A stretch of DNA of 64,000 bases from Ilyonectria destructans (GCA_020740775.1 JAHEWK010000007.1:2480001-2544000); one strand, 5' to 3'. Positions 46,403 through 58,439 are shown, counted from the stretch's first letter. Notes: a model not told the origin generated them from the sequence alone. Translations and numbers: made by a program.

Positions 46403-48304
46403 ATGGATAATAGCGACATATATCGCCATGTCCTGCCCATGCCATGGGATCTCCATGTCTTCTCCATGTCGTGGGATGCCTACCATAGTATTGGGATATG
46501 GAAATCATTCCCTCTTTTGGTAAGTACCATGGCTATTCTCATCATTTCAATTAATTACTAAGGTTTTCGACAATAGCTTGTTGCGTATTGTGTTTACCAA
46601 ATATACTTTCACCCGTACGCAAAGTATCCAGGTCCGCTACTCGGGAAGTTTACCGTTTTAAGAGCGACTTATCACGCCTGGAAAGGGGATATTCACCTGG
46701 ATATGTGGTATTGTCATCGAAAATATGGTAAGCACAAACATGTTCTAATTAAACCATTTATGGTCGTTAGTTGTAGCGCTGAATATACATGTACTGATTG
46801 AACGAGCTTAGGTCCTATAGTACGATATGGACCTGACCATGTACTCTTTGACACTGCATCAGGAATAAAAGGTTAGCCATCATTTATAAAATGTTTACCT
46901 CTGTCGGGTAACACTAAAATTGGTGAGTAGATATTTATGGCATGGGCCGCAATGTCTGGAAGCATAGAAACTTCTCAGCATTGAACCCCAGCACCGCTAA
47001 CCTCATTACTATGTACGACAAGAAGGAGCACGCAAAGCGTCGCCGACTCATAGGTCCGCAATTCGCCGAATCCAGGATGAAGAGGTTTGAGAATACATTA
47101 TTACATCATATTGAAACCTTTTGTCATCAACTTCATCCATCTCAGACTGCACAACACGACGCCAACCATTGGGGCCCGGTCATTAACATGTCGCACTGCT
47201 GCAACTACCTCATTTTTGATATGTTGACAGAATTTCTGTTTGGGATAAGCTACAACCTTCAACAAACTGACAAATACCGTTACGTTGTCCGTTGCATTGA
47301 AGATGCGGCTATCAGGAGTGCCATTCTCATCTGCTTGCCATACCTTGCCATTTGGAGATTGGATAGGAAGATATTCATACAATCAGTCGATTGTACCAGG
47401 GCCCTTTGGAAGTGGATTCGTAGGGCCACTGATGACAATTCGAAATCAGGTCTCACGGATAACCTCTTTGGATATCTCTCTAATCCGAAGGATGGGCAGA
47501 CAGAAGCGCCACTTTCTGTACAAAATATTGAGTCTGAAGTGGGAATTTTGATTGTCGCAGGTAAGCAACGTCCCACGCCTAAGTTTCTTGAACCAAGTTT
47601 AAACCAATCGTTGTTCGCTAACGCTCGATATTTTCGAAGGACTTGATACGACATCTACGGCAATGGCCTCATTGTTCTTCTATCTCAGTCGAAACCCACA
47701 TCCTTATGACAGGATGGCGTCAGAAGTCAGAACGACTTTCCAAAGCGCTAACGAGATACGACTTGGGCCGCGATTGAAGAGTTGTGTATATCTTCATGCC
47801 TGTATCGACGAATCCATGCGTATGTCTCCTCCTATTGGATTATGTCCGTGGCGACAAGTTGGGGAAGGAGGAGAAATCGTTGACGGGCATTTTATTCCGA
47901 AAGGATACTGTGTTGGAACTGGTATATACAGTATTCATCATAATGCGGCATATTTCCCAAGTCCGCATGAGTTCATTCCTGAACGATGGCTTCCGGATTC
48001 CGAAGGCAAAAATGAACAACTCGCTGCAGCAAAATCCGCCTTCAACCCGTTCTCTCTTGGCTCTAGGTCTTGCATTGGCAAATCGTTGGCCTATTCGGAG
48101 TTGCTATTGACAATGGCCGTGTTAATCTGGAAGCATGATTTTCAGGTAGCCCCAGGACCAAGCGGCAAATTAGGCGCCGGATGCCAGGACGACGGGGGGG
48201 AAGCAGTAGGTAGAGGAAATCCTGCGGAGTTCCAGCTTGTGGATCGGATCATCGGCTTGAAAGATGGACCAATGCTCCAGTTTCGCCCGAGACAACTAGC
48301 CTAG
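46403..48304 (+). CDS. Cytochrome P450 monooxygenase
   Basis: A 540-residue microsomal P450 in five exons: 46403-46519, 46577-46727, 46812-46871, 46931-47560 and 47640-48304. The joined protein has a membrane anchor region near the N-terminus, PYAKYPGP (proline hinge), the I-helix oxygen motif AGLDTTS (complete only after the last splice), the ExxR pair Glu377/Arg380, PERW (433-436) and the heme loop [10 protein letters not shown] with Cys464 as thiolate ligand. The small third exon (60 bases) keeps phase. By pattern it belongs with fungal secondary-metabolism P450s of the CYP3/CYP5 type clan, but the family number cannot be set. The neighbours, an acyltransferase and a GFA-type enzyme, suggest a tailoring step. 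Substrate unknown. Confidence 0.92.
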
Positions 48305-48523
48305 GACTTGACAAGTCATCTCCCGTGTTCACAGCAGATATGGTGGTTGCGCCAGTTTGAGTGTTCGCAGATCTCAACACAAATTTAGTGACAAGGATCA
48401 CAATACTTAGAGCACTTATTTTTGCTTAGTTTCCATTCGCGTGAATTTTCGCAGGTCCATGAATTCTGAATAAACTGTGTTCATGCACGGTGAGTTTTAT
48501 TTCCATCATTGGGCTTATCACGG

Positions 48524-49137
48524 CTACCGTGACACCGCACCGTCAATCGCCGGCTGCCAAACCTCCCGACGCGATGTATAAACCTCTGCAGATGGTGCAG
48601 CCATAGTATCAAACAAGGATGCTTTGAGGATACCCTTTCCTGGAAATTTGGGGCTCCTCGTCAAAACGGGACTAATATCGTGTCAACATGACTCGACAAC
48701 CGAAGTCGAACCGCTTGAAGGAAACACTTACCTGCCACAATCACCACAAAACAGGCGCTACAAATCCCCCCGTTAGAGTTGGCAGACATTAATACTTGGT
48801 TGAAACGTACCTGAACTTTATTGCCGCTATCCGTGTTCGTGTCGATATAAGTCTTCAAAGTGCTGCGAGCGTCTTGGATATCGATGTCGGAATCATCAAC
48901 AACGTAATTGACAGAGTAGCCTACAATCTCAGCACATCTCAATACCTAGGCGAGGGGTAAAATGGCAGCCTTACCACCTCCTGCTCTAGAACACCCGCGG
49001 CTATTGATAATGAGCGATTTTGACTCCACCAGGGAGGTGTGCTCGGCATACCAGTAACAGACCAACGAGCTTGATCTCTGCTCCTCCTTCAATTCTATAC
49101 TAATGCTTCCGCAGTTGCAATGGCCTGCTCCAGACAT
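48524..49137 (-). CDS. GFA/CENP-V-type zinc enzyme (glutathione-dependent formaldehyde-activating family)
   Basis: A 131-residue zinc protein assembled from five exons: 49137-49052, 49000-48975, 48920-48811, 48757-48732 and 48671-48524. Two exons are only 26 bases long, yet all junctions have GT/AG ends and keep phase. The result carries the family's zinc-binding cysteines: HCNCG near residue 6, CYCRGCSRAGGG across introns 1-2, and CGDCGSP in the fourth and fifth exons. None of this appears as one open frame in the genomic sequence. Members bind glutathione adducts such as S-hydroxymethylglutathione; many fungal copies sit in metabolic clusters with unknown role. The gene converges on the P450 gene, 219 bases apart. 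The multi-intron structure is inferred by hand and should be confirmed with RNA. Confidence 0.75.
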
Positions 49138-49473
49138 ATTTGCAAAGATTGATCTCCTTCTCTATCTTGGTAGTTAAATGAGGTTTGTGGGAATTTCAGG
49201 TAGAAACGTGATGTGGGACTGGCTTTTAAGACACTGAGGTTCCGCTTTCCGAGGGCCGGCATTCGGAATCGGTAAGTAATATCTACGCTAGTTTCTATAG
49301 CACTAAACTGACACCCGTCAACGCACGAATTATAGTACACGATTGAGATGCAAGTGGGTTGCTTATCCAGAGTCGGAAGTGGGACAGGCACCAAGATTGA
49401 TGGAAAATACCGAAACGGCAGTTTTGAACTACCACAGTATGATATGTATTGTCATGAAGAATTAAAATTAACT
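49138..49473. other. Intergenic gap
   Basis: Holds the promoter of the GFA-type gene and the 3' flank of the peptidase gene; nothing else seen. Confidence 0.5.
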
Positions 49474-51825
49474 CTATGCTGTATGATCAGCTTGCATCTG
49501 TCTCCTGTTCCACTGATGCGTCAACTCCTTGTCCTTGGGCACCCGTTTAACCTCGTCGTATAATCTCGCAGTCAGATACTTGTAGATGTACACATCAGCC
49601 CCGTTATAGTTGATGCTGTGATCACTGTCTGTAAATGCAAACATCTTCATCTGTTTGGGTGACACACCCCCACCCACGAGCAGGTCAATCAGAGCCGCTG
49701 CGTGCTGATAATGCACGTTGTCGTCGCCAGTTCCATGTAGAACACTGAAGCCGCCCGCCACGTTCTTGAAGCCGTCGACGTTGTGTACCGCGGTTTCGAG
49801 ATAGCCCTCGCGATTTTCCTCGAGCGTCTTCATATACCGCTCCGTGTACATGGAGTCGTAGAAGCGCCAGTCGGACACAGGAGCGGTGATGAGGCCAAAT
49901 GTGAAAATGCCAGAGTCAACCTCGAGAGTCTTGGCAGTCAGGTATCCGCCATAAGACCATCCCCACATGCCTATTTTGTCGGGGTTGATGAAGTCAAACT
50001 TGGAGATGAGCTCCTTGGCAGCCCAGATCTGGTCCAAAGGCTCGAGTTTTCCAAGTTGCGATGTGACTGTGGACCGGTATTCGCGGCCACGGAAGCCAGT
50101 ACCGCGGTTGTCGACGGTGTAGGTGATGTACTCCAGTTCCGGGTCGGAGCTAATGTATGCCCTCCAACCGTACGTTTGGAACCTCTTGGTGACTTGCTGG
50201 GAGTTAGGGCCGCCATAGGGCGTGAAAAGGACAGGGTATTGTCTGGTTGAGTCGAAGTTTGCGGGAAGCTGCTGCATGACGTTCATCTTGTAGCCATCCG
50301 GATGCTCCAGCTCGAAATAGGTGATGTTGGGTAGCTTGTACTCAGAGATGGTTTTGTAAAAGGCACTATTATCCTGGAGGACACGGAGGGGCTTGGAAGT
50401 CGAGTTGGTCGAGTAGACCTCCTGGTAGGGGACGTCTGGGCCCTGGTAACTGAGGATGTAATAACCGCCGTCGGACGAGAACGATGCAGACCAATAGGCG
50501 GCAACGGAGTCATCAACAAGAGGAGTGATCTTCTTCGTCTTCCAAGACACCTTGTAGAGGTGGCGCTCGGTCGAGTGGCGGGTCGAGGCCTGGTAGTAGA
50601 TGAGGCTTCGTTCCGTGTCAATGTACAGGATAGCAGACACTTCCCATTTGCCCGAGGTGAGCTGGGTGGCCTTGCCTCCATTCACTGGGTACAAGTAGAT
50701 GTGGTTCCAGCCATCCTTATCGGAGAGGTCAACATAGTATGTCGCGTTGCCCGCAGCCTCGAGAGGCCCGACATAGGAAATAGACACGGTGTTTTCTAAC
50801 CAGCCGTCGGTGCCATCACGCTCACGGACAACTTCAGAGGTCAAGGAAGTCGGGTCAACGACGACATGGGTGTCCACGTCCTGCACACGGTTGAAGGCGC
50901 GGTAAATAAGCGCCGCGTGCGTGTCAGTGACCCATGAAACTTCGCCGATGATCAGATTCTCGGGCTCAAATACATCCACAGGGATAGTTTCGTAATCTCC
51001 AGTTGAGACAGTCAAGAGGTTTAGCTGAACCGTCGGGTTAGTGGACCCGACCTTGGGGTACCGCAAGTCGAGCTCATCGGGGTACGTAGGCGCAAGCTTC
51101 TCGTTGTCCATATAGTAGGGAATGGTAAAGGTGCCGACGCCAGTCTCATTGAAGCTCAGGAAAGCGACAAACTTGGCATCGGGTGAGAACCAGAGTGTGG
51201 AGCGAGAGCCAAAAATCTCCTCCTCGTAGACCCAGTCGGGCACCGCGTGGAACATGTCCGGGCCCCCGTCATTGGTGATCTGGCTGATCTTTCCACTACC
51301 GTAGTCAAGCATGAACAGATCGTTGTCGCGAACAAACGCCACGGCATCGCCTGTAGGAGCAAGCTCCGCATACTGGATGTCGCCGACCTGGTCATCGACC
51401 AGGGGTGTCATCTCACCAGAATCGACATCGAGAATGAAGTAATCGGCAAAATACGAGTGGCGGTATTGCTTGGTCGCGTTGGAGGCGATGAGCATGCGAG
51501 TAGCGTCGCTGCTGATCCAGTATTCCTCCATATCCTTGGGCAGCTGATCGGCTGTCACCCAGGTCGTGGAGCTGCCGCTAATGATGTTGCTGAGCACAAG
51601 ATCGCCAGCCGAGTTGGAAGAAATGTAGACGCCATCTTGGCCAGCCGATGACCAGGCAACGCTGGTGCTTGAAGGGCGGATCTTCGCACTGGGGCTGGTC
51701 TCGTTGAAGATGAGGAGGCGCTCACCATCACCCACTGGTTGGTATTCCCCGCGGGCAGGTTCGATTGCCAAGGCGATAGGAAGGGAGGCTAATAACGCTC
51801 CGACTACCTTGATTACTGAAGCCAT
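49474..51825 (-). CDS. dpp4: Secreted dipeptidyl peptidase IV-like (S9B)
   Basis: A 783-residue S9B serine exopeptidase that releases Xaa-Pro or Xaa-Ala dipeptides from peptides outside the cell. The start at 51825 gives a signal peptide (MASVIKVVGALLASLPIALA); the upstream in-frame ATG at 51912 adds a tail unlike the family. The N-terminal beta-propeller carries DWVYEEEIFG, the double-glutamate motif that fixes the peptide's amino terminus. The alpha/beta-hydrolase domain has the nucleophile Ser624 in GWSYGG, Asp701 in HGTGDDNVH and His736 in SDHSI. The length is standard for secreted fungal DPP IV, which lacks the membrane anchor of the vacuolar DPP. Several sequons suggest glycosylation. 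Intronless. It likely works with other secreted peptidases in protein digestion. Confidence 0.95.
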   Translation of the reverse strand: MASVIKVVGALLASLPIALAIEPARGEYQPVGDGERLLIFNETSPSAKIRPSSTSVAWSSAGQDGVYISSNSAGDLVLSNIISGSSTTWVTADQLPKDMEEYWISSDATRMLIASNATKQYRHSYFADYFILDVDSGEMTPLVDDQVGDIQYAELAPTGDAVAFVRDNDLFMLDYGSGKISQITNDGGPDMFHAVPDWVYEEEIFGSRSTLWFSPDAKFVAFLSFNETGVGTFTIPYYMDNEKLAPTYPDELDLRYPKVGSTNPTVQLNLLTVSTGDYETIPVDVFEPENLIIGEVSWVTDTHAALIYRAFNRVQDVDTHVVVDPTSLTSEVVRERDGTDGWLENTVSISYVGPLEAAGNATYYVDLSDKDGWNHIYLYPVNGGKATQLTSGKWEVSAILYIDTERSLIYYQASTRHSTERHLYKVSWKTKKITPLVDDSVAAYWSASFSSDGGYYILSYQGPDVPYQEVYSTNSTSKPLRVLQDNSAFYKTISEYKLPNITYFELEHPDGYKMNVMQQLPANFDSTRQYPVLFTPYGGPNSQQVTKRFQTYGWRAYISSDPELEYITYTVDNRGTGFRGREYRSTVTSQLGKLEPLDQIWAAKELISKFDFINPDKIGMWGWSYGGYLTAKTLEVDSGIFTFGLITAPVSDWRFYDSMYTERYMKTLEENREGYLETAVHNVDGFKNVAGGFSVLHGTGDDNVHYQHAAALIDLLVGGGVSPKQMKMFAFTDSDHSINYNGADVYIYKYLTARLYDEVKRVPKDKELTHQWNRRQMQADHTA

Positions 51826-52942
51826 TATGTCTCCTCGGCTTGTGGTGCTCAATTGAAGCGAGCGAGGGAAGACAGTAAACGAGCGACTGTGACCGTTCCA
51901 TTCCATCATCATGAGGCCTCAAGTCATTTAAGAGTGAATCAACGATAACCCCTCATCGCATTCTTAGGCAACTCGATCCGTTGTTCATGGATTATCGCGA
52001 GCCAATTGCAGATCACTGCCCGCTGCGACCTAGGTTGCGAAACTGAATCACCACAACGACCTACTTCTTTGGGACGGCGATAAAAAGTTCCATCCCATGT
52101 TCCACAGCCAAGACAACAGCCAAGTCTCTTGGCGGGGCGGGTAGCATCGGAGGCACGACTCAAAGGGAAGGTCCAGCAGATGTTATGACTAGTGACGAGA
52201 TAGAACAACGAAATCGACAGAGGTCGCCAGAGCACGTAAAATTAAGGGCAAGTGCGCGTGACGGCGGGACTTTTACTGGTTGATCGGCGCTTGCCCGAAG
52301 GCTAGAACAATTAACCTTCACCCCTAACCCTTGCATGCATGGAACTTTTTGCATGTAACCTTGAGAGACTGATAATGCAATCGCCACCTATGTGGTGAAT
52401 GGAAGTTAATCTTATTCGAGATTCATAAAGTAAGCTTAATTTAGAGTACTGTCTTTACTCCGATGTAGCACACCTGCGGGCTTAAGACTCTAGAATTCTA
52501 GAGCCTTGATTCCTCTATCATTTAACTACTACCTACGTCGATCTCACAAACCGGATTAAATATTAACAATTGTAAAACTCATAGGCGGAGTTTACCTACA
52601 AAGACAACCGAATAAATCCACTGGACTGGAGTAGTATGACAATACCAGATAACAGCCTCAAACCAACAATTTGGTTCAATTGTTAAACACGACTAATGTT
52701 TGATTTAGACACGCATATTGGCATTTTCATTGCTATTATATGAGTCACACAATCTCAATACATAAACTACAGGTCTCAGATACCGAGACAGACAGTTTAA
52801 GGGACCCAGACGTAATTAAAGAATGGTGGTGGGACAGCAGGTAGGCAGACTACCCTACACCTTGGACACAATAGCTGCAGCAAAGTCTCTTAACAATTGC
52901 CACGTGAAATCGAGTCACCAAGCATCACAAGATAGCTTGTTC
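51826..52942. other. Intergenic, AT-rich
   Basis: No gene. It includes the DPP IV-like gene promoter and an AT-rich stretch (52430-52800) before the tRNA. Confidence 0.5.
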
Positions 52943-53033
52943 GGTCTGGTGGTCTAGCGGTATGATTCTCGCTTAGGGTAAACCCTATAGCATAGCTTGC
53001 GAGAGGTCCCGGGTTCAATCCCCGGCCAGACCC
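52943..53033 (+). tRNA. tRNA-Pro(AGG) with 19-base intron
   Basis: The acceptor stem GGTCTGG pairs with CCAGACC. Box A (TGGTCTAGCGG) and box B (GGTTCAATCC) are both present. The anticodon stem CTCGC/GCGAG encloses TTAGGGT, giving anticodon AGG (proline). The stem is interrupted after position 37 by 19 bases (52979-52997), the standard place for a nuclear tRNA intron. A T-rich run (TTTCTTTTT) follows at 53034 as a Pol III terminator. Confidence 0.95.
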
Positions 53034-53042
53034 TTTCTTTTT
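53034..53042 (+). terminator. Pol III terminator of tRNA-Pro
   Basis: The T-rich run TTTCTTTTT directly follows the tRNA, as required for RNA polymerase III release. Confidence 0.7.
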
Positions 53043-53441
53043 GCGAGTTGAGGTAGAAGATAGCGCGATGGGTGGAGAACTCCAAGAGCTGCGGAGAATT
53101 CGGGTGCGAATGTGGAGCAAGTTGGTGCGTGGAGGAGTTGTCTTTTTTCGGTCCTGCGTCGTTCTCCGTGGTTTGTACAGATCGATAGGCTTTGTTTGAC
53201 CCGATAGGGCCTATTGCGACACACGATCCCTGTTGTGTGTTGTGGAACTATCTGTCAGTGACTTGATTTTGATTTTGGAATGCACTTGAACTATTTTCAC
53301 GGACGACGGAGATGGTGTTGAATTTGAATACATTAGATTAATTGCCGGCAGGGTTCATTCGCCCACTCTCGATTCTCCTCAAGAGACGAACTGCCACAAC
53401 CAGAGAAGGATATACACCTGTCTATCTATCATACCTCAATT
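53043..53441. other. Intergenic gap
   Basis: 3' flank of the acid phosphatase gene; no gene seen. Confidence 0.5.
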
Positions 53442-54996
53442 CTATAAAGACACAACAGTAACGTGCGGCTGCGCAAGATCCGTAAAGAAGGTTGCACCCT
53501 CAACCTTGGTCGGCGCTCCAGCCAAAGTCACATTGCAGTTCTCAATCCAGTCTCCCTGCTTGGCGTACTTGTCGCTCACGTACTTGACATATTTGCTCAA
53601 CAAGCAAGAGTTGCCGGGTCCATCCTTGCAAGACGGGACGGGGTACACCTGATCGTTGAGGCGGATTCTCACGTAGGTCGAGTTCTTGGAGTGGCTGGTG
53701 GCGCAGTTCAATCGCTCGAAAGCAATGGTTCCGCGCATCGTCACGTAGCGGGAGCCGATCCACAGTCTGTTGTCGTCCTTTTTCTTGGGTGAAAGATCTT
53801 TTTGGTTGTCGAAGACGCCACTGGCGGTGACAAGCTCGGTGAGCTGGCCATCGTTGAGGAAGGAGACGAGTAGACCAGGAACATCAAAGGTTGATACACC
53901 ATCGGCAGCGGTGCCCTCAACTCCAGGTCCGTTGGCCAAGAGCTTCACCAAAGCTTGCAGGAAGGGCATCATCATCTTCTTGGGCAGGTCGGTGCCAGGT
54001 CCAATACCGTAGTAGTAGCGCAGGTCGTTGGAGTACTCGTACATCTTGAGCTCCTCATCGGTGAAAATGTCGCAGAAAGGCGAGAGGCGGCCAGTGATTT
54101 GGCTCTCGAATCCGCAAAGGTAGGGGAACAAGTTGACGTCGCTCAGCGTCAGGGTCAAGTTGCCCTTGATCAAAGCCTGGAGTCGTTTCTGGACCTTGGG
54201 TTGCCAGATGGCGTTCCAGACTGCGGTTTGGTCACTGCCACTGTCGTCGGAGAAGAGCGGGCACATGTCTGAGGGAGCGAGGGAGTTGCCGATGGCCGAA
54301 GTCAAGCCCTTGGATGTGATGGAAACAACCTTGCCGAGGAGGGTTGAGTTGGTGCCAACGAAACCACGGACGAAGTTTTCGGCCGTCTGCAGCACGCGGG
54401 TGTAGTTGTTTGCCCACACGTAAAACTCCTCACCTTCCTGATACAACTGAGGATACCTATCGGTGGTTAGGAAATCTGTAGAATATTTGATAATTTCAAC
54501 TCACCTAGTTCGAAGTTGGTAACCCATGTCCATGGCTTCCTTGTATCCCGTAGGGCTCTGCTGAGCGATTTGGATATCGGGCCTAGTCAAGACCGGGTGC
54601 CAGTTTGGCAAGAAAGACAAGGCACCACGAGCCGTGTACTTGTTAACCGAGAACTTGAATTTTGTTAGTGAATCTATTGCACGCGGTCATTTTAAGACTC
54701 ACTCGTGACTCCATTTCCTTCCACTCGGCGTAGGCCCCAGAGTCGGGGTATCGCGAGCCATGTCTGGAAACGTACGCTGCCTGGTCAATCGTGCACTCGG
54801 CGGGGACATCCGACGAGATTTTGTTGACATTGGGACCAGGGAACCAAGGGCTATTGGCACCGAGCCATTCCAGAGGCGCCTTGGAATTCGCTCCTGGCCA
54901 ACTGACGATGTCTCGCAGAGGCGCAAGGAACTGCTGGCTGGCCACAGCAGAGCCAGAAAGCAGCGAGGCTGCGGCAACAGCAGAGATGAGAACCAT
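53442..54996 (-). CDS. Secreted histidine acid phosphatase / phytase-like
   Basis: A 485-residue secreted phosphomonoesterase of the histidine acid phosphatase clan. Exons are 54996-54703, 54653-54505 and 54456-53442 (introns of 49 and 48 bases). Residues 1-20 form a signal peptide. The catalytic RHGSRYP lies at 78-84 with nucleophile His79. Many cysteines and NxT/NxS sites fit an extracellular glycoprotein. In the second half the usual proton-donor motif HD is not seen; the matching position appears to be FLNDGQL, giving Asn349-Asp350. Some fungal acid phosphatases of this group vary there, so the enzyme may still be active through the aspartate. Phytate or general phosphate ester hydrolysis is possible. 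Expression is expected under phosphate limitation. Confidence 0.88.
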
Positions 54997-56182
54997 AATG
55001 ACAGCGGGATGAGGCTCGAGCTCTTTGGTACTATTGGCGCAAGGTGCTGACCGCCAACGAAAGAATAGGGCGAATATATGTATTTAATACCCCGCAACGT
55101 CGTGGCTGGCAATTGATAGGTGTGATAATATACCTCCACTAAGCCGTTTATCGGGCGTGATTGCGTATGCTAAAAACGACTAGTAAACAGGTCCCTATAC
55201 GCAAGAGGCATTACGCCCGAGTGTCGACAGAGTGGGCGTCGGGACGATTGCGCTCAGCCCACGTGGGGAAACCGGTCTGGTGACCGAGAGCCGAACGCGG
55301 CGATGTAACCGAACCAGCTGGGGAACTCGTACGAAAGGGGATCGTAGGCCGACTGCCAAATTTCCGGTTGAAATGAGACCCAAGCGATGCGTACCACGGG
55401 AGGCAATTGTCGAGATAGCGGACTGGGTCTGATGGGAGAGGACTGGGGATACGAGCGAGTTTGTGAAGATACCGTCGCTTTCCCGCTGTTTCCGGAGAGA
55501 GTCTTTCTGCAGCAACCATGTTGCCTGTCTGGCCCACGTGGATCAGTGCCGCGGATCACCCCAGTGTGCTGTGTTTAGACACCAGTGTTCGACCTCAGTA
55601 ATTGCTTGGTACATATTCAAATCAATTGGGGACAGTGGCGCAACGTGTTCGTGCGAGAAGATTGGACGTGAGGCGGCGACAAGCCTATGTAATAGAGACT
55701 GGCTTATAGCGTTCGTTACAGGATGAATGGCGGTAAGATGCGCTGCAATGGACTTGCAAATCCCGAGGTGCCCTGAGCAATCCCCGTACGTCATCCGTTG
55801 CACTTTCAGTAATGATCGCCATCCAGAGACCAGCACACCCATCCATCTCCGATCGTAAACCTGCAAGGGCGCAATGCATGAGGAATCAATAAGACATTAC
55901 TATTCATCAGCCCTACGAGCTCCGGAGCCGAGTGGCGTCTTCTTCCGGCTCCGGAGAAAAGTGGTTAGGCGTCGTCCACGGAGCGGAGTTGGTGGTCTAG
56001 CGTCCCGGAGTACCGTGGTCGTCGGCCGGAGTTGGATGGACGCTGACAAGTAAAGGCTTACAAACTCCAATATTCAATTACTCCCTAGAAAGACATTAAA
56101 TTATTTATAAAAAAACAATTGATTCTCTTTCTTTACTGTATCTCCGCTCATTGCCGTTCAATTTTGTCCTCAACTACTCGCC
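54997..56182. other. Intergenic, no gene seen
   Basis: It contains the acid phosphatase promoter at the left, several short overlapping frames on both strands around 55.2-55.9 kb that I do not consider genes, and the MFS gene promoter at the right. Confidence 0.5.
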
Positions 56183-57864
56183 ATGAGCTCATCATCCGAC
56201 ATGGATTTGCCCGCAAAGTCCGAGGCAGATGAGCCGCCATTCCAGCCACCACCCTCACCATCGCAACAAGGTGAGTGGTCGGCAGGAAGATCTGTTCCAA
56301 ATAAAAATTTACTGACGTTCACACTATCAGATATGGAGTCCAACCAACAACCAGCGAACGATACAATCGTCTACCCCGCCGATGCGCTGTCGACACCACG
56401 GCAGATTCTCTTCATTGGCACCCTCTGCACATCAATGGCAACTAACCAGATTGGTCTCGGAAATACCTTGACCACCGTTGGGGTTATTGGAGAATCATTT
56501 GGCATCACCAACCCTGGCCAGTTATCCTGGCTCATCGCTGGGTACAGTTTGACGATTGGCACCTTTATTCTCATTGGCGGACGCTTGGGAGATGAGTTTG
56601 GCAACAAGAAGATGTTTGTCCTCGGCATGAGTTGGTATTCCTTGTGGTCTTTGGTAGCCGGTCTCTCCGTTTATTCCTCTCATGTCCTCTTCATCTTTGC
56701 ACGTGTCTTCCAAGGCATGGGGCCGGCGCTCACCTTGCCCAACGGCCTTGCCATCTTGGGCCAGTCTTACTCACCGGGGCCACGCAAAAACATGGCATTC
56801 GCTTGGTTTGGCGGATCAGCCCCATTTGGAGCCATCGCTGGTTTCTTGTTCGGTGGCCTCTTTGCTCTTGCTTGGTGGCCCTGGATTTACTGGAGCCAGG
56901 CGATTGCGCTCGCCGGCGTAGCCGTCTTTTCTGCCTGGGCAATTCCTCCCCTGCCCGTGCAGCCGAAACAAGATCGACCAATTCGCGAAAAGCTGAAAGA
57001 TCTAGATATACCTGGTGGACTGACCGGCGTTACGTCCCTGGTGCTGTTGAATTTTGCATGGAACCAAGCGTTTGTTGTCGGGTGGCAGGAGCCCTCCGTC
57101 TATGTTTGCCTGATTCTCGGCGTCCTTGTCGGTTTCGTCTTCTTTTACAATGAACTGAATTGGGCTGGATCACCAATTCTGCCTCTGGCTGCTTTCAATT
57201 CGGACATTGCATTTGTTTTTGGCTGCACAGCAACAGGCTGGGCGTGCTTTGGCATCTGGGTCAGTATTGCCCATGTTCGAGTCAATATCTAAACTAATGC
57301 ATAGTGTAGGTCTTCTACATCGGGCAAGTCGCCGTCAACATTGGTGGAAATACTCCTCTCCAAATGGCAGCTTGGTTTATTCCTATCATTCCATCTGGTT
57401 TAATCTCGGCTCTGGCCGTTGGCAAGTTACTCGGCAAGATTCACCCGTCGTTGATCATGGTTGTTGGACAGGTAGCCTATCTCGTAGGATCCATCCTAGC
57501 AGCCACTCGACCCGCACATTCGATTTACTGGACGTATTACTTCTTCAGCGTGCTCATCATCACCGTTGGCATGGACACTTCCTTTCCCGCAGCGACAATC
57601 ATTTTTTCCAACGCGGTGTCACAGGAGTACCAGGGCATGGGCGCAAGCGTTGTTATGACCATCGTCAACTACAGCATTTCGCTTGGACTTGGAATTTCTG
57701 GCACCGTCGAGACGCACATCAACCATGGCGGCAAGACGAAATCAGATGAGCTTTTGGGTTATCGTGGGGCTTTGTGGTTGGGAGTCGGTCTCGCCGGACT
57801 GGGCCTCATATTGAGCATCATCTTTGTTGCTAAAGACAAGTTAAAAAAGAAGGCCAATGTTTGA
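56183..57864 (+). CDS. MFS transporter (DHA2-like)
   Basis: A 523-residue polytopic transporter in three exons: 56183-56270, 56331-57259 and 57310-57864 (introns of 60 and 50 bases). About 14 hydrophobic segments follow a Ser/Pro-rich cytoplasmic N-terminus. Motif A between helices 2 and 3 reads GGRLGDEFGNKK and PRKNMAFAWFGGSAPFG matches the motif C/antiporter region. These place it in the drug:H+ antiporter group (DHA2-like, TC 2.A.1.3). Transported substrate is unknown; relatives export drugs or secondary metabolites or take up amino-acid-like compounds. The second intron has a GTCAGT donor and otherwise normal ends. The C-terminus is basic (KDKLKKKANV). Confidence 0.9.
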
Positions 57865-58439
57865 TATCGAGGTATGTAGAGCATTTTAGGGCCTTGAAAC
57901 TAGGGGGTGAGTTGTGGATGTGGTGATGAGGGTGGCAACGATACGATATAGTAGCGGTTGACAGTAGAGTGATAACATCACGAGATATGGTGGCAAAGAT
58001 GTCACATAAAACGGAGAGGTTTTGGGGTACTTCACTTCTCATGGCATTCTGCCTAATAGGCCTATCCTTTCTATTAAATATAACCTGATACAGAAAAGGA
58101 AGGAAGAGTTGTTTTTGGAAAGATAGACATTGACAAGCAGTCTTATTATTGCATATACTTTAATAAAATTCTATAGTGTGCATAACTATTTTAAGACAAG
58201 AGAATACACTTGTGTGCAAATAGCAAGAGCCATGGCCCTCAATCCGTTGCATGAGTGGTTCAGCACAAAATATGCTTTAAAGAGCCCACGAGGTCGCCTA
58301 AAAAACAAGAGTATTGGTATTCGCACACAGGTACAAGACTCGTCGGCTAATCCTCAGGTAAACTGATATACCTATCTAGTAAATAAACTCAACTTGGGTC
58401 TTATATCCATCTTCATTATGTTTTCGAATATCAATGCTT
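57865..58439. other. Intergenic, before LINE fragment
   Basis: 3' flank of the MFS gene and AT-rich sequence; no gene seen. Confidence 0.5.

Noticed and set aside
55195..55879. Several overlapping 60-110-codon frames on both strands
   Set aside because: Conflicting frames with no family match in an intergenic region.
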